64,000 nucleotides of DNA from Aeromicrobium sp. (GTDB lineage: Bacteria; Actinomycetota; Actinomycetes; Propionibacteriales; Nocardioidaceae), in NCBI RefSeq assembly GCF_014378035.1, contig NZ_JACMOM010000029.1, positions 1-64,000 of the forward strand, read 5' to 3'. Both the position numbers and the translations under genes were made by a program. Position 1 is the first letter of the stretch. Each line of letters begins with the position of its first letter. The notes beneath the pieces are model-generated. The model was given only the letters and a program-made list of their open reading frames with translations. It did not search any database and was not told the origin of the DNA. This document shows positions 40,504-48,857 of the stretch, piece by piece.

Positions 40504-42075
40504 TTAGTCGTCGAACGCCTCCATGACGGCCTTGTCGATCGTGTGCTTCGGCCCCGTGAACCAGTTGCGGGCCGACGCGAACCACCAGATCGTCAGGACG
40601 AGGAGCGTCCCGCCGGTGAGGATCGGTGCATAGTTGACGAACTTCCACGAGAAGTCCGCGTTGCCCGGAACGGCTGCCGGCGTGAACGGAAGGATGAAGT
40701 AGATCGAGATGATGATGATCTCGGCGCAGGCCACCAGGTTCATCCACTTGTACTTCTTGCCGTTGTTCCACGTGCCGGGCACGAAGGCATCGCCCATCCT
40801 CCAACGCAGGAAGATCGGGATGAGGAAGGCCAGGTAGAGGCCGATGACCGCGACCGAGACGACCGCGTAGAAGGCGATCGGCACGGGAGCCCCACCGATG
40901 TCGACCTGGATCAGCGCCGGCAGGGTGATGATCACGCCGATGATGGCCACCAGGACGACCGCGTTCGCCGGAACCTTGGACGCCGTCACCTTGCACCACA
41001 GGTGCGAGGCGGGGATGGCGCCGTCGCGACTGAAGGCGAAGGTCATGCGTGAGGCGCTGGTGAGGCAGGCGACCAGGCAGAAGAACTGTCCGGCCACAGA
41101 GATGGCGAGCACGATGACGTGCCAGCCCTGTCCGAGCGCCTGCCCGAAGATCAGGTCCACGCCGCCTCCGCCCTTCGTGACCGCGTCCTTGTCCTGGACC
41201 GCGAACAGGAAGGCGAGCAGCAACACCCAGCCGCCGATGGCCGAGTAGGCGATCGAGCGCCAGATTCCCTTCGCCGCAGCCTCTGACGCTCCGTGGGTCT
41301 CCTCGGAGAGATGCGCGGACGCATCGAACCCCGTGATCGTGTACTGCGTCAGCAGGAACCCGAGCGGGAGGACGAGGAACCAGTAGGTGCCGTTGTTCAT
41401 GGCACCCTCGGCGTAGCCGGAGTTGTTGACCTTGCCGCCGAACACCTCACTGATCGCCATGTGCGTCTTCGGGACGAAGGCCAGGATCAGCACGATGACC
41501 GCGACGCCACCGACGTGCCACCACACCGAGATGTTGTTGATCACGGCAAGGAGGTGTCCGCTGAAGATGTTCAGGCCCGCCGCCACGATCAGAATGATCA
41601 CGAAGAGCACGAAGACCGTCCCGAGCCCGGAGCCGTCCGCCCACGAGGCGCTCACGGTGTCGAGCGTCAGGTCGAGGAAGGTCGCGCAGCCGTAGGCCAC
41701 CGACGCCGTCACCGCGAGCAGGCCGATCAGGTTGAGCCAACCGGTGAAGAAACCTGCCGCCGGGCCGCCCATCTTGGAGGCCCACCAGTAGATGCCACCG
41801 GAGGTTGGATATGCCGAGACGAGCTCGGCCATCGTGAAGCCGATGATCAGGATGAAGATCGAGATGATCGGCCAACCCCAGGAGATCGCGACCGGCCCAC
41901 CGTTGTTCCACGCCTGACCGAAGGTCGTGAAGCATCCCGCCAGGATCGAGATGATCGAGAACGAGATGGCGAAGTTCGAGAAGCTCGACCACGATCGGTT
42001 GAGCTCCTGCTTGTAGCCGAGCGACGCAAGGTGCTGCTCGTCAGCGCTGAGTTTTTCTGTCATGAAGTGACCCAA
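40504..42075 (-). CDS. APC family amino acid/amine permease
   Basis: 523 aa; ELNRSWSSFSNFAISFSIISILAGCFTTFGQAWNNGGPVAISWGWPIISIF; TSGGIYWWASKMGG. Confidence 0.93.
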   Translation of the reverse strand: MGHFMTEKLSADEQHLASLGYKQELNRSWSSFSNFAISFSIISILAGCFTTFGQAWNNGGPVAISWGWPIISIFILIIGFTMAELVSAYPTSGGIYWWASKMGGPAAGFFTGWLNLIGLLAVTASVAYGCATFLDLTLDTVSASWADGSGLGTVFVLFVIILIVAAGLNIFSGHLLAVINNISVWWHVGGVAVIVLILAFVPKTHMAISEVFGGKVNNSGYAEGAMNNGTYWFLVLPLGFLLTQYTITGFDASAHLSEETHGASEAAAKGIWRSIAYSAIGGWVLLLAFLFAVQDKDAVTKGGGGVDLIFGQALGQGWHVIVLAISVAGQFFCLVACLTSASRMTFAFSRDGAIPASHLWCKVTASKVPANAVVLVAIIGVIITLPALIQVDIGGAPVPIAFYAVVSVAVIGLYLAFLIPIFLRWRMGDAFVPGTWNNGKKYKWMNLVACAEIIIISIYFILPFTPAAVPGNADFSWKFVNYAPILTGGTLLVLTIWWFASARNWFTGPKHTIDKAVMEAFDD

Positions 42076-42118
42076 CTCTCAGAAGAAGTTGGTGCATGCT
42101 AGCGCGCCACGCCGCATG

Positions 42119-42130
42119 CATCTAGACCTT
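42119..42130. promoter_or_regulatory. Candidate GntR/HutC operator upstream of the permease
   Basis: CATCTAGACCTT, reverse complement AAGGTCTAGATG; 10-bp identity AAGGTCTAGA with 39624-39633. Confidence 0.5.
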
Positions 42131-42365
42131 TGAAGCAATCGTCTCGATGAGTTCACACCCCCGAAACCGCAGCACCCCCCGGCAGACCCAGCTCGATTCG
42201 TCGTTGCTCTGGTGCGGCCGCTCCAGCTCGTCGCGCTCCCCGCGGAGCTTCTTGACCTGGTTTTTGCGATGCTTCATCGCGATGTGTCAGGCCGTCGTCC
42301 CGCTTGCTCGAGGTGTCTTTCTCGGAGCACCGTTGGGTCACATTCTGGTCGTGTAGGTTCGCCGT

Positions 42366-44045
42366 GTGCTTTTCACGTCCCTCCGGCAGACACGTGACCG
42401 ACTCGCCGCTTCGACAACGACGTGGACGCTCATGCTGCTCGCCTATGTCGCTGTGGTCGTGATCCTGCTGGCCCCCGTGTTGTTGACCTCCGTAGGCGTC
42501 GATGACCGGAACTGGATCCTGGAGCGGGGCCCGATGAACGACGGCTCCGCCTGGGAAGCGGTTTGGCGGCCCTTGACGAGAGCACTCGACTTCGAGAGAA
42601 GTCCTCGCGGCACGGCTCTTGCGATCTCTGACCGCTCCGTCGTGGCTCTCCTCACGATGAAGATCGCGATCACGTTCTCGATCCCACCGATGATCGTGTG
42701 GGCCGCGCTCAAGCTGACCCTGTTCGCGCTCAGCATCGTCGCCGTGTGGGCCTTTCTGCGTCAGGTCACCTTCCGGGACGACGCCGGCGACGTCCGAGGC
42801 CTTGCTCCCCGCAGCATCGCGTTCATCACGATCGCCCTTCCCGTAACCATCGCGATCGGCGCCAAGTCGCAGAACCTTTCCAGCCTCAACGGGTGGAACC
42901 ACTACCCCACGCTGACGTGGGGGACGTTCGCGGGCTATTTCCTGTTTGCCGCCTTGGTCCTCAAGCTGTCGCACCTCCTGCAACGAAACTTCCGGGTCTG
43001 GATCGTCGTCCCTGTCGCGCTCCTGATGGTCATCAGTGGAATCGCGATCAACCTTTCGTACGAGATGGTCGCTCTCACGATCCCGATCAGCGTGCTGGTG
43101 CTCCTGCTGCAGCCGTTGGCGGCAGGCAAGACCTGGTGGCACCGGTGGCGGGCCAAGATCATCGTCCTCGCGCCGCTTCTCGTGAGCTTCACGTCCCTGT
43201 TCATCTGGATCCGCTACCTCATGAGCCAGCGCGAATGCCTCGCGACGACGTCCTGCTACACGGGCACCGTTCTCGAGATCAGGCCGCGCACCGTGTTCTA
43301 CAACTTCGTCGGGGCCATGCCCGGGAACAACGCCGACCTGGTGCACCGACAGGCGGCCCGCATCGGCCGACCGTTCCCCGATCCCGGCCCCACCAGCGTC
43401 GTGCTGGCGATCGTCGCGGTGCTGCTCATGTGGGCATTGTGGGCCTCATGGAAGGCCCGTGAGCGCGTTCCCGTCCGGACGCCGGGGTCAGCGTCTGGTC
43501 CCGCTGGCGGTGACACGCGCGGTCTGCTCGGCGTCATCCTCCTGGCGTTGTGCATCGCTGCCGGTTCATCCGTCCTCACCGGCATCACCGAGCGCGCGGT
43601 CGAGAAGATCCAGACGCCGTTGATCTCGTACCGCAGCTCCGTGGTGACGTGGTCTGCATTGGCGCTCGCCGCCCTCGTCATTGTTCTGCTCTTGTTGCGC
43701 TCCAGGGTGCGACCGCTCGCCTGGGTCTCCGCCGCTGTGCTGACCATCGTCATCACGGTCGCGATCGCGATGTACTTCCCGCGGAACGTCATGAGTGCCC
43801 AGGTCAACCGTCAGTCACCGGCGACCCGTTACGCCGACACCTTGCAGCTCGAGCTTGCGCTGGGCGGCACCTCGACGACCGCCGACGAGCGGCGGTGTCG
43901 CGAGATCAGCGCCGAGCTCGAACGCCGCGGCCTCCCACCGACTGCCCCCTCGGGGCGGACCACTGACTCGGCTTACCGCGCGTTCGAGTTCTACCACGGT
44001 CAGCCCTACTGCTCGACCGGCGCCGGCAAGTCCGCCACGCCCTAG
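42366..44045 (+). CDS. Polytopic membrane protein of unknown function
   Basis: 559 aa, GTG start, about ten hydrophobic segments, DDRNWILERGPMNDGSAWEAVWRP extracytoplasmic loop near N-terminus. Confidence 0.8.
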   Translation: MLFTSLRQTRDRLAASTTTWTLMLLAYVAVVVILLAPVLLTSVGVDDRNWILERGPMNDGSAWEAVWRPLTRALDFERSPRGTALAISDRSVVALLTMKIAITFSIPPMIVWAALKLTLFALSIVAVWAFLRQVTFRDDAGDVRGLAPRSIAFITIALPVTIAIGAKSQNLSSLNGWNHYPTLTWGTFAGYFLFAALVLKLSHLLQRNFRVWIVVPVALLMVISGIAINLSYEMVALTIPISVLVLLLQPLAAGKTWWHRWRAKIIVLAPLLVSFTSLFIWIRYLMSQRECLATTSCYTGTVLEIRPRTVFYNFVGAMPGNNADLVHRQAARIGRPFPDPGPTSVVLAIVAVLLMWALWASWKARERVPVRTPGSASGPAGGDTRGLLGVILLALCIAAGSSVLTGITERAVEKIQTPLISYRSSVVTWSALALAALVIVLLLLRSRVRPLAWVSAAVLTIVITVAIAMYFPRNVMSAQVNRQSPATRYADTLQLELALGGTSTTADERRCREISAELERRGLPPTAPSGRTTDSAYRAFEFYHGQPYCSTGAGKSATP

Positions 44046-44060
44046 TCAGCCTGGCCCTAG

Positions 44061-44165
44061 TCAGCCGGCGAACACCGTGCCGCGCTCCACCTCGAAGCCC
44101 GCTGCGGTGAGCTTGATGCGCAGCTCTCTGGCGGTGGCGACACTGATGACGAGCGGGCCAAGCAT
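44061..44165 (-). pseudogene. 34-aa ORF, possible 3' remnant or small protein
   Basis: MLGPLVISVATARELRIKLTAAGFEVERGTVFAG* with protein-like composition; no upstream extension (TGA directly before ATG). Confidence 0.25.
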
Positions 44166-44339
44166 TCAACGAGCTTCGTGCTGTCTCTCGGGCGTTGGGC
44201 CGCTCACCCCGGCACGACGGCGGCACGTGCGCACTCCGAACCATCCTCCGGTTAACGAGGCTTCGGCAACGAGCCACCCGGCTGCTTGCACCATGACGCC
44301 GCGGTCGGCCAGTGGGCGCGTTCACGATAGATTCATCGT

Positions 44340-45125
44340 GTGCGTATCGCGACCTGGAACGTCAACTCGATCCGAAGCCGCATCGACCGGGTGGTCAGCT
44401 GGCTCGAGCGCAACGACATCGACGTGCTCGCGATCCAGGAGACCAAATGTCGCGAGGACCAGTTCCCCGGGCTCGAGCTCTCGTCGATGGGCTACGAGTT
44501 CGCCCACGTGGGCATCAACCAGTGGAACGGTGTCGCCCTCATCTCACGGGTCGGTCTCGACGACATCGCGACATCGTTCGCCGACGACCAGCCCATGTTC
44601 GGCGATCCCGCCCTGCTTGAGCCGCGGGCAATCGGCGCGACGTGCGGCGGTGTGCGCGTATGGAGCTTCTACGTCCCCAACGGGCGCGAGCTCGACAACC
44701 CGCACTACGCCTACAAGCTCGCGTGGCTCGAGCGTCTCCGGCAGGTCGGGGCCGACTGGCTCGCCGCCGACCCCGACGCCCAGATCGCGCTGACGGGCGA
44801 CTGGAACGTCGCGCCCCTGGACGAAGACGTCTGGGACATGTCGGTCTTCGAGGGTCGAACGCACGTCTCAGCACCGGAGCGAGCCGCTTTCCAGGCGATG
44901 ATCGACACGGGATATGCCGACGTCGTCCGGCCGCACACGCCGGGGCAGTACACGTACTGGGACTACCAGCAGCTGGCATTCCCCAAGAAGCGTGGGCTGC
45001 GAATCGACTTCATCCTCGCCTCCCAGGCCCTCGCGTCACGGGTCGACACTGCCTGGATCGACCGTGAGGAGCGCAAGGGCAAAGGTGCGAGTGACCACGC
45101 ACCCGTCGTGATCGAGATCAGCTGA
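44340..45125 (+). CDS. xthA: Exodeoxyribonuclease III
   Basis: 261 aa; ATWNVNSIRSRIDRV, QETKCREDQFP, GDWNVAPLDEDVW, GASDHAPVVIEI. Confidence 0.95.
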   Translation: MRIATWNVNSIRSRIDRVVSWLERNDIDVLAIQETKCREDQFPGLELSSMGYEFAHVGINQWNGVALISRVGLDDIATSFADDQPMFGDPALLEPRAIGATCGGVRVWSFYVPNGRELDNPHYAYKLAWLERLRQVGADWLAADPDAQIALTGDWNVAPLDEDVWDMSVFEGRTHVSAPERAAFQAMIDTGYADVVRPHTPGQYTYWDYQQLAFPKKRGLRIDFILASQALASRVDTAWIDREERKGKGASDHAPVVIEIS

Positions 45126-45224
45126 CCGCATGGCCGACTCATCGCCCCGTCAAGCGCATCTCATCCTGCTGACCTGCTGCCTCGAGACCTTCGAGGACCG
45201 CCTCACCCCGACCCGTCCCTCACG

Positions 45225-47801
45225 GTGGCCATGATGACTGCTCCCCTGTCCGGCCTCGACGGCTCTCGTCTCCTGGTGCTCCTCATCGACGAGGCCGTCG
45301 ACCCACCTCCCCTCCGAGGTCTCGGCCACACCGAGATCGTCATCGTCCGCCGGGGTTCCGACGGCGAGCTGGACGCGCGGGTGCGCGGACCGTTCGAGCG
45401 GGCGATCATCGTGGGCGGCGGCGCCCACGTCGACGCCCTGCAACGTGCGCACGCCTACGTCATCGAGCATCTCGCCCCCGGCGATCCTGTCTGGTTCGTC
45501 GACCCGGCGGCGGGGACGACGGTCACCCTCCGTGCCGTCGAAGCCGCGTTTCCGCGGCTCGTGCCCTCGGTGCGGGTCATGCCACCCCCGTTCGACATGT
45601 CCGTCGTCGAGGTGTCTGCTGGTGCGTCGCGGCGAGGCATCGACAAGCTGCGGCGGCGCCTGCTGAGCACGTCGCGGCTCACCCGGACGCTGACGAGCAC
45701 CACCGAGGTGCGCTCGCGCATCGAGCAGCTGTTGTTGCCGGATCAGCCCACCGGCGACGATGGCCACGACATCGAGCTCGGCGCATGGCTCGACGCTGAG
45801 CAAGGTCGCCGCTCGTTGTTCACCGCTGAGCTCACCGATGCCGTGGGGTCGGCCCCCTCCGGCGAGGCGTTCAGCCGCGTCGAGACGATCCTGCGCAGCA
45901 TCGGTGAAAACGCCAGGCTCGACGTGTGGCGGGCGGAGGTCAAGGAGCATCGACCCGACCTGCTGATGCCGTGGCTCGCCGACATCGAGGCGCTCCTGAC
46001 CGTGCACCGGCCGGGGCGGCTGCGTGCGCTTCTTGAGCGAGCCCTCGAGTGCGACGACGCCAGGGGCGCCGACCTCGACCTGCTGACCGAGGGCTTCTTC
46101 AACATCCTCAACCCATGGTTGTTCGGCCAGCTCGTGGCCTACGTCGACCTGCACGTCGGCGAGGTCGTCGCGACGGACACGTCGCGGTTCCCGCGGCTCC
46201 GCGCACTCGTCGACGTGCTGGACGAGCTGCCGGACGGTTGGCAGGATCGCCTCGACGAGTTGACCGGGTCACCCGACGACGACCTCTGGGCACTCAAGGT
46301 CGCGATGTCCATCAAGGTCGAGGAGGCCGTCGGGCTGTTGTTCCCGCGCGTCGATCGCTCGCGGCTCACCGAGCAGCAGATATCGCGCATCGCGGTGCAG
46401 GCGTGGCGCGGCGGGTTCAACGATCTCGGGCTTGAGCTCGCCCGGTCCGTGACAACAGAGGGCTCCGCGACCCAGCGTGTGCAGTCCGTCCTCGGCGAGC
46501 ACGAGTCATTCGACATGCAGGCCTCCGGCTGGACCCCGCCCCCGCTCCGCGCCGCGCCCGCCTACGACGTCGTTCCCACATCGGTGGTTCACGTGCTGCA
46601 GAACTCGTTGCCCTACCGCCAGACCGGGTCGGCCAACCGGTCGCAGGGGCTCCTGGCCGGGCTCGTCGCCGAAGGCTTCTCCAGCACCGCCGTGACCCGG
46701 CCCGGATTCCCCTTCGCTGACGTGGAGAAGGCACAGCAGGCCGACATCGAGGTGCGCCACGAGATTCAGGGCGTCGTCTATCACCATCTGCTCAACGGTG
46801 GCGTCGTCCTGCCACGGTTCCCGGTTCAGCGGTTCATCGCGTCGTTCTCCGCCGAGATCGAGGCCCTTGCCCGGGCCGAGAGCGCGGCCCTGATCCACGC
46901 GGCCAGCAACGCCTACAACGCGCTCGCCGGTATCGTCGCTGCGCGCACGCTGGGTATTCCTGCGATCTACGAGGTGCGTGCGCTCTACGAAGAGGGTCGC
47001 CGGTCCAGGAACGAGGCGTTCACCGCGACACCCCAGTACCAGTTCGCACTCCACCTCGAGACCCTTGCCGCGCAGGAGGCCGACCGGGTCATTGCGATCA
47101 CCGGCGGCCTGAGAGACACCCTGGTCGAGCGGGGGGTGCCCGCCGACAAGATCCGCGTCGTCCCCAACGGGGTCGACACCGAGCGGTTCGTGCCGCGGGC
47201 CAGGGACGAAGCGCTGGCGGCCCACTACGGCCTGCAGGACACCGTCGTGATCGGCTACGTCGGCTCGTTCAACTGGTACGAGGGCCACGAGCTCCTCTTC
47301 GAGGCGTTCGCCCGGCTGCATGCTCGGCATCCCCACACCCGCCTGCTGATGGTCGGCGGCGGCGAGCAGGCCGACATCCTGCAACGGCTGCGCACTGAGA
47401 TGCGGCTCGAGGACGCAATCCTGATGCCGGGAAGCGTGCCGTTCGAGCAGGTCGAGGCGCACTACTCACTCATCGACATCGCGCCCATCACCCGGCTGTC
47501 GACCGTCGTCACCGAGACCGTCTCACCACTCAAGCCCTTCGAGGCCATGGCGATGGCCAAGACCGTGGTGTCGTCCGACGTCGCGGTCATGACCGAGATC
47601 ATCGACGACGGTCGCAACGGGCTGCTGTTCGCGAAGGGCGACAGCACGTCGCTGGAGAACGTCCTCGACCGGCTGACCGTCGACGCCGACCTGCGAACCA
47701 GGCTGGGTGCACAAGCCCGCGAGTGGGTCGTGGCCGAACGTGACTGGAAGATCTTGGCGCGTCAGATGGCCAAGGTCTACCGCGAGCTCGGCGTCGGCTG
47801 A
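45225..47801 (+). CDS. Large glycosyltransferase, GT4-type C-terminal half with about 420-aa N-terminal extension
   Basis: 858 aa; VPNGVDTERFVPRARDE, VIGYVGSFNWYEGHELLFEAFARL, MVGGGEQADILQRL, SPLKPFEAMAMAKTVVSSDV. Confidence 0.88.
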   Translation: MAMMTAPLSGLDGSRLLVLLIDEAVDPPPLRGLGHTEIVIVRRGSDGELDARVRGPFERAIIVGGGAHVDALQRAHAYVIEHLAPGDPVWFVDPAAGTTVTLRAVEAAFPRLVPSVRVMPPPFDMSVVEVSAGASRRGIDKLRRRLLSTSRLTRTLTSTTEVRSRIEQLLLPDQPTGDDGHDIELGAWLDAEQGRRSLFTAELTDAVGSAPSGEAFSRVETILRSIGENARLDVWRAEVKEHRPDLLMPWLADIEALLTVHRPGRLRALLERALECDDARGADLDLLTEGFFNILNPWLFGQLVAYVDLHVGEVVATDTSRFPRLRALVDVLDELPDGWQDRLDELTGSPDDDLWALKVAMSIKVEEAVGLLFPRVDRSRLTEQQISRIAVQAWRGGFNDLGLELARSVTTEGSATQRVQSVLGEHESFDMQASGWTPPPLRAAPAYDVVPTSVVHVLQNSLPYRQTGSANRSQGLLAGLVAEGFSSTAVTRPGFPFADVEKAQQADIEVRHEIQGVVYHHLLNGGVVLPRFPVQRFIASFSAEIEALARAESAALIHAASNAYNALAGIVAARTLGIPAIYEVRALYEEGRRSRNEAFTATPQYQFALHLETLAAQEADRVIAITGGLRDTLVERGVPADKIRVVPNGVDTERFVPRARDEALAAHYGLQDTVVIGYVGSFNWYEGHELLFEAFARLHARHPHTRLLMVGGGEQADILQRLRTEMRLEDAILMPGSVPFEQVEAHYSLIDIAPITRLSTVVTETVSPLKPFEAMAMAKTVVSSDVAVMTEIIDDGRNGLLFAKGDSTSLENVLDRLTVDADLRTRLGAQAREWVVAERDWKILARQMAKVYRELGVG

Positions 47802-48757
47802 TCCTGGTCGCGGGTCTGCAAGGCGTGGAGCACCTTGGCGGCGTCGACGATGGCGAGCTGGTTGACGCCCACCACCTTGAGAATCGCCGAGATGTCCTTG
47901 CGCTGCTCGCGGACCTCGTCGAGGAGGACCGCCGGACGCAGCTTGGAGCGAAGCCCCTTGACGCCGTCGCCGGAGCTCGTGACCCGGCTGAGCTGCCGCT
48001 GGACCTGGCGGTTGCGCTGCTCCAGACGGACCGCGACCGCGACCATGACCATCAGTGTCAGGGTGCTCAGCATGGCAAGGAAGTACTCGCCGAGCAGGGC
48101 GACCAGCCCGATGCTCACCGCGAGCGCGAGCACGGCCACGATGCCTGCGGCGACCAGCGGCCTGCGGTGCCGCGCGACGGCCGCGGCGAGCTGATCGCGC
48201 ATCGAGAGCGGGCCGGGAGACTTGGCCTTGCCGGGCCCTGACATGTCGGCCGGGCGGCTCCGCTCCGCATGTGCGGCTGCGGTCGCACCGGCGGCGGCTG
48301 TGGCGCTGGCCGAGGCGGCCCGAAGATCGGGACGCGGGTCGCTGGCACCGGGCACGGAGAGCGCGCCAAGGATGTAGGCGCCGGTGTCGGACCCGGCCCC
48401 GGGTGCAACCTCGACCGAGGGGAACGAGCCCCTGTCGATCGTGACAACCTGCACACGGTCGAAGGCACGCGTCCACGGCGTGACGTCTGTCGCCAGCTGC
48501 CCGGCGGCACCGCCGACGAGCACTCGTCCACCCGCGGTGACGATGTCGAAGGCGTGGTCGACGACCGAGCGCAGCACGGCCGGTGCGCTGGTGAAGCCCA
48601 CCACGACGACCCGATCGTAGTGGCCCGTGACGTCGACCGAACCGTCGTCGCCCGCCAGGACGATCGTGACCTCGGACGCGTCTTGGGTTGCGTAGCGGTA
48701 GGCCGCCTCGGTGCTCTCGGCGATCACGAGCGCCGTGGACGGGGTGGCTGCAGCCAT
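47777..48757 (-). CDS. Hypothetical protein with central TM segments and C-terminal coiled coil
   Basis: 326 aa; RPLVAAGIVAVLALAVSIGLVALLGEYFLAMLSTLTLMVMVAVAVRLEQRNRQVQRQLSRV. Confidence 0.75.
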   Translation of the reverse strand: MAAATPSTALVIAESTEAAYRYATQDASEVTIVLAGDDGSVDVTGHYDRVVVVGFTSAPAVLRSVVDHAFDIVTAGGRVLVGGAAGQLATDVTPWTRAFDRVQVVTIDRGSFPSVEVAPGAGSDTGAYILGALSVPGASDPRPDLRAASASATAAAGATAAAHAERSRPADMSGPGKAKSPGPLSMRDQLAAAVARHRRPLVAAGIVAVLALAVSIGLVALLGEYFLAMLSTLTLMVMVAVAVRLEQRNRQVQRQLSRVTSSGDGVKGLRSKLRPAVLLDEVREQRKDISAILKVVGVNQLAIVDAAKVLHALQTRDQDQPTPSSR

Positions 48758-48857
48758 GTGTCTGGGTCCTCTGCGGTGGGGATCAGGGCGTGCTCAGACT
48801 ACAGTCCACCTCGTCTAGGCTTGGCGTCGCCGAAGCCTGTGAAACTGGGAGCATCCA

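Noticed and set aside
42153-43346. 397-aa minus-strand ORF
   Set aside because: Antisense to the membrane protein gene; highly charged Glu/Asp/Arg/Gln-rich composition characteristic of antisense to hydrophobic codons.
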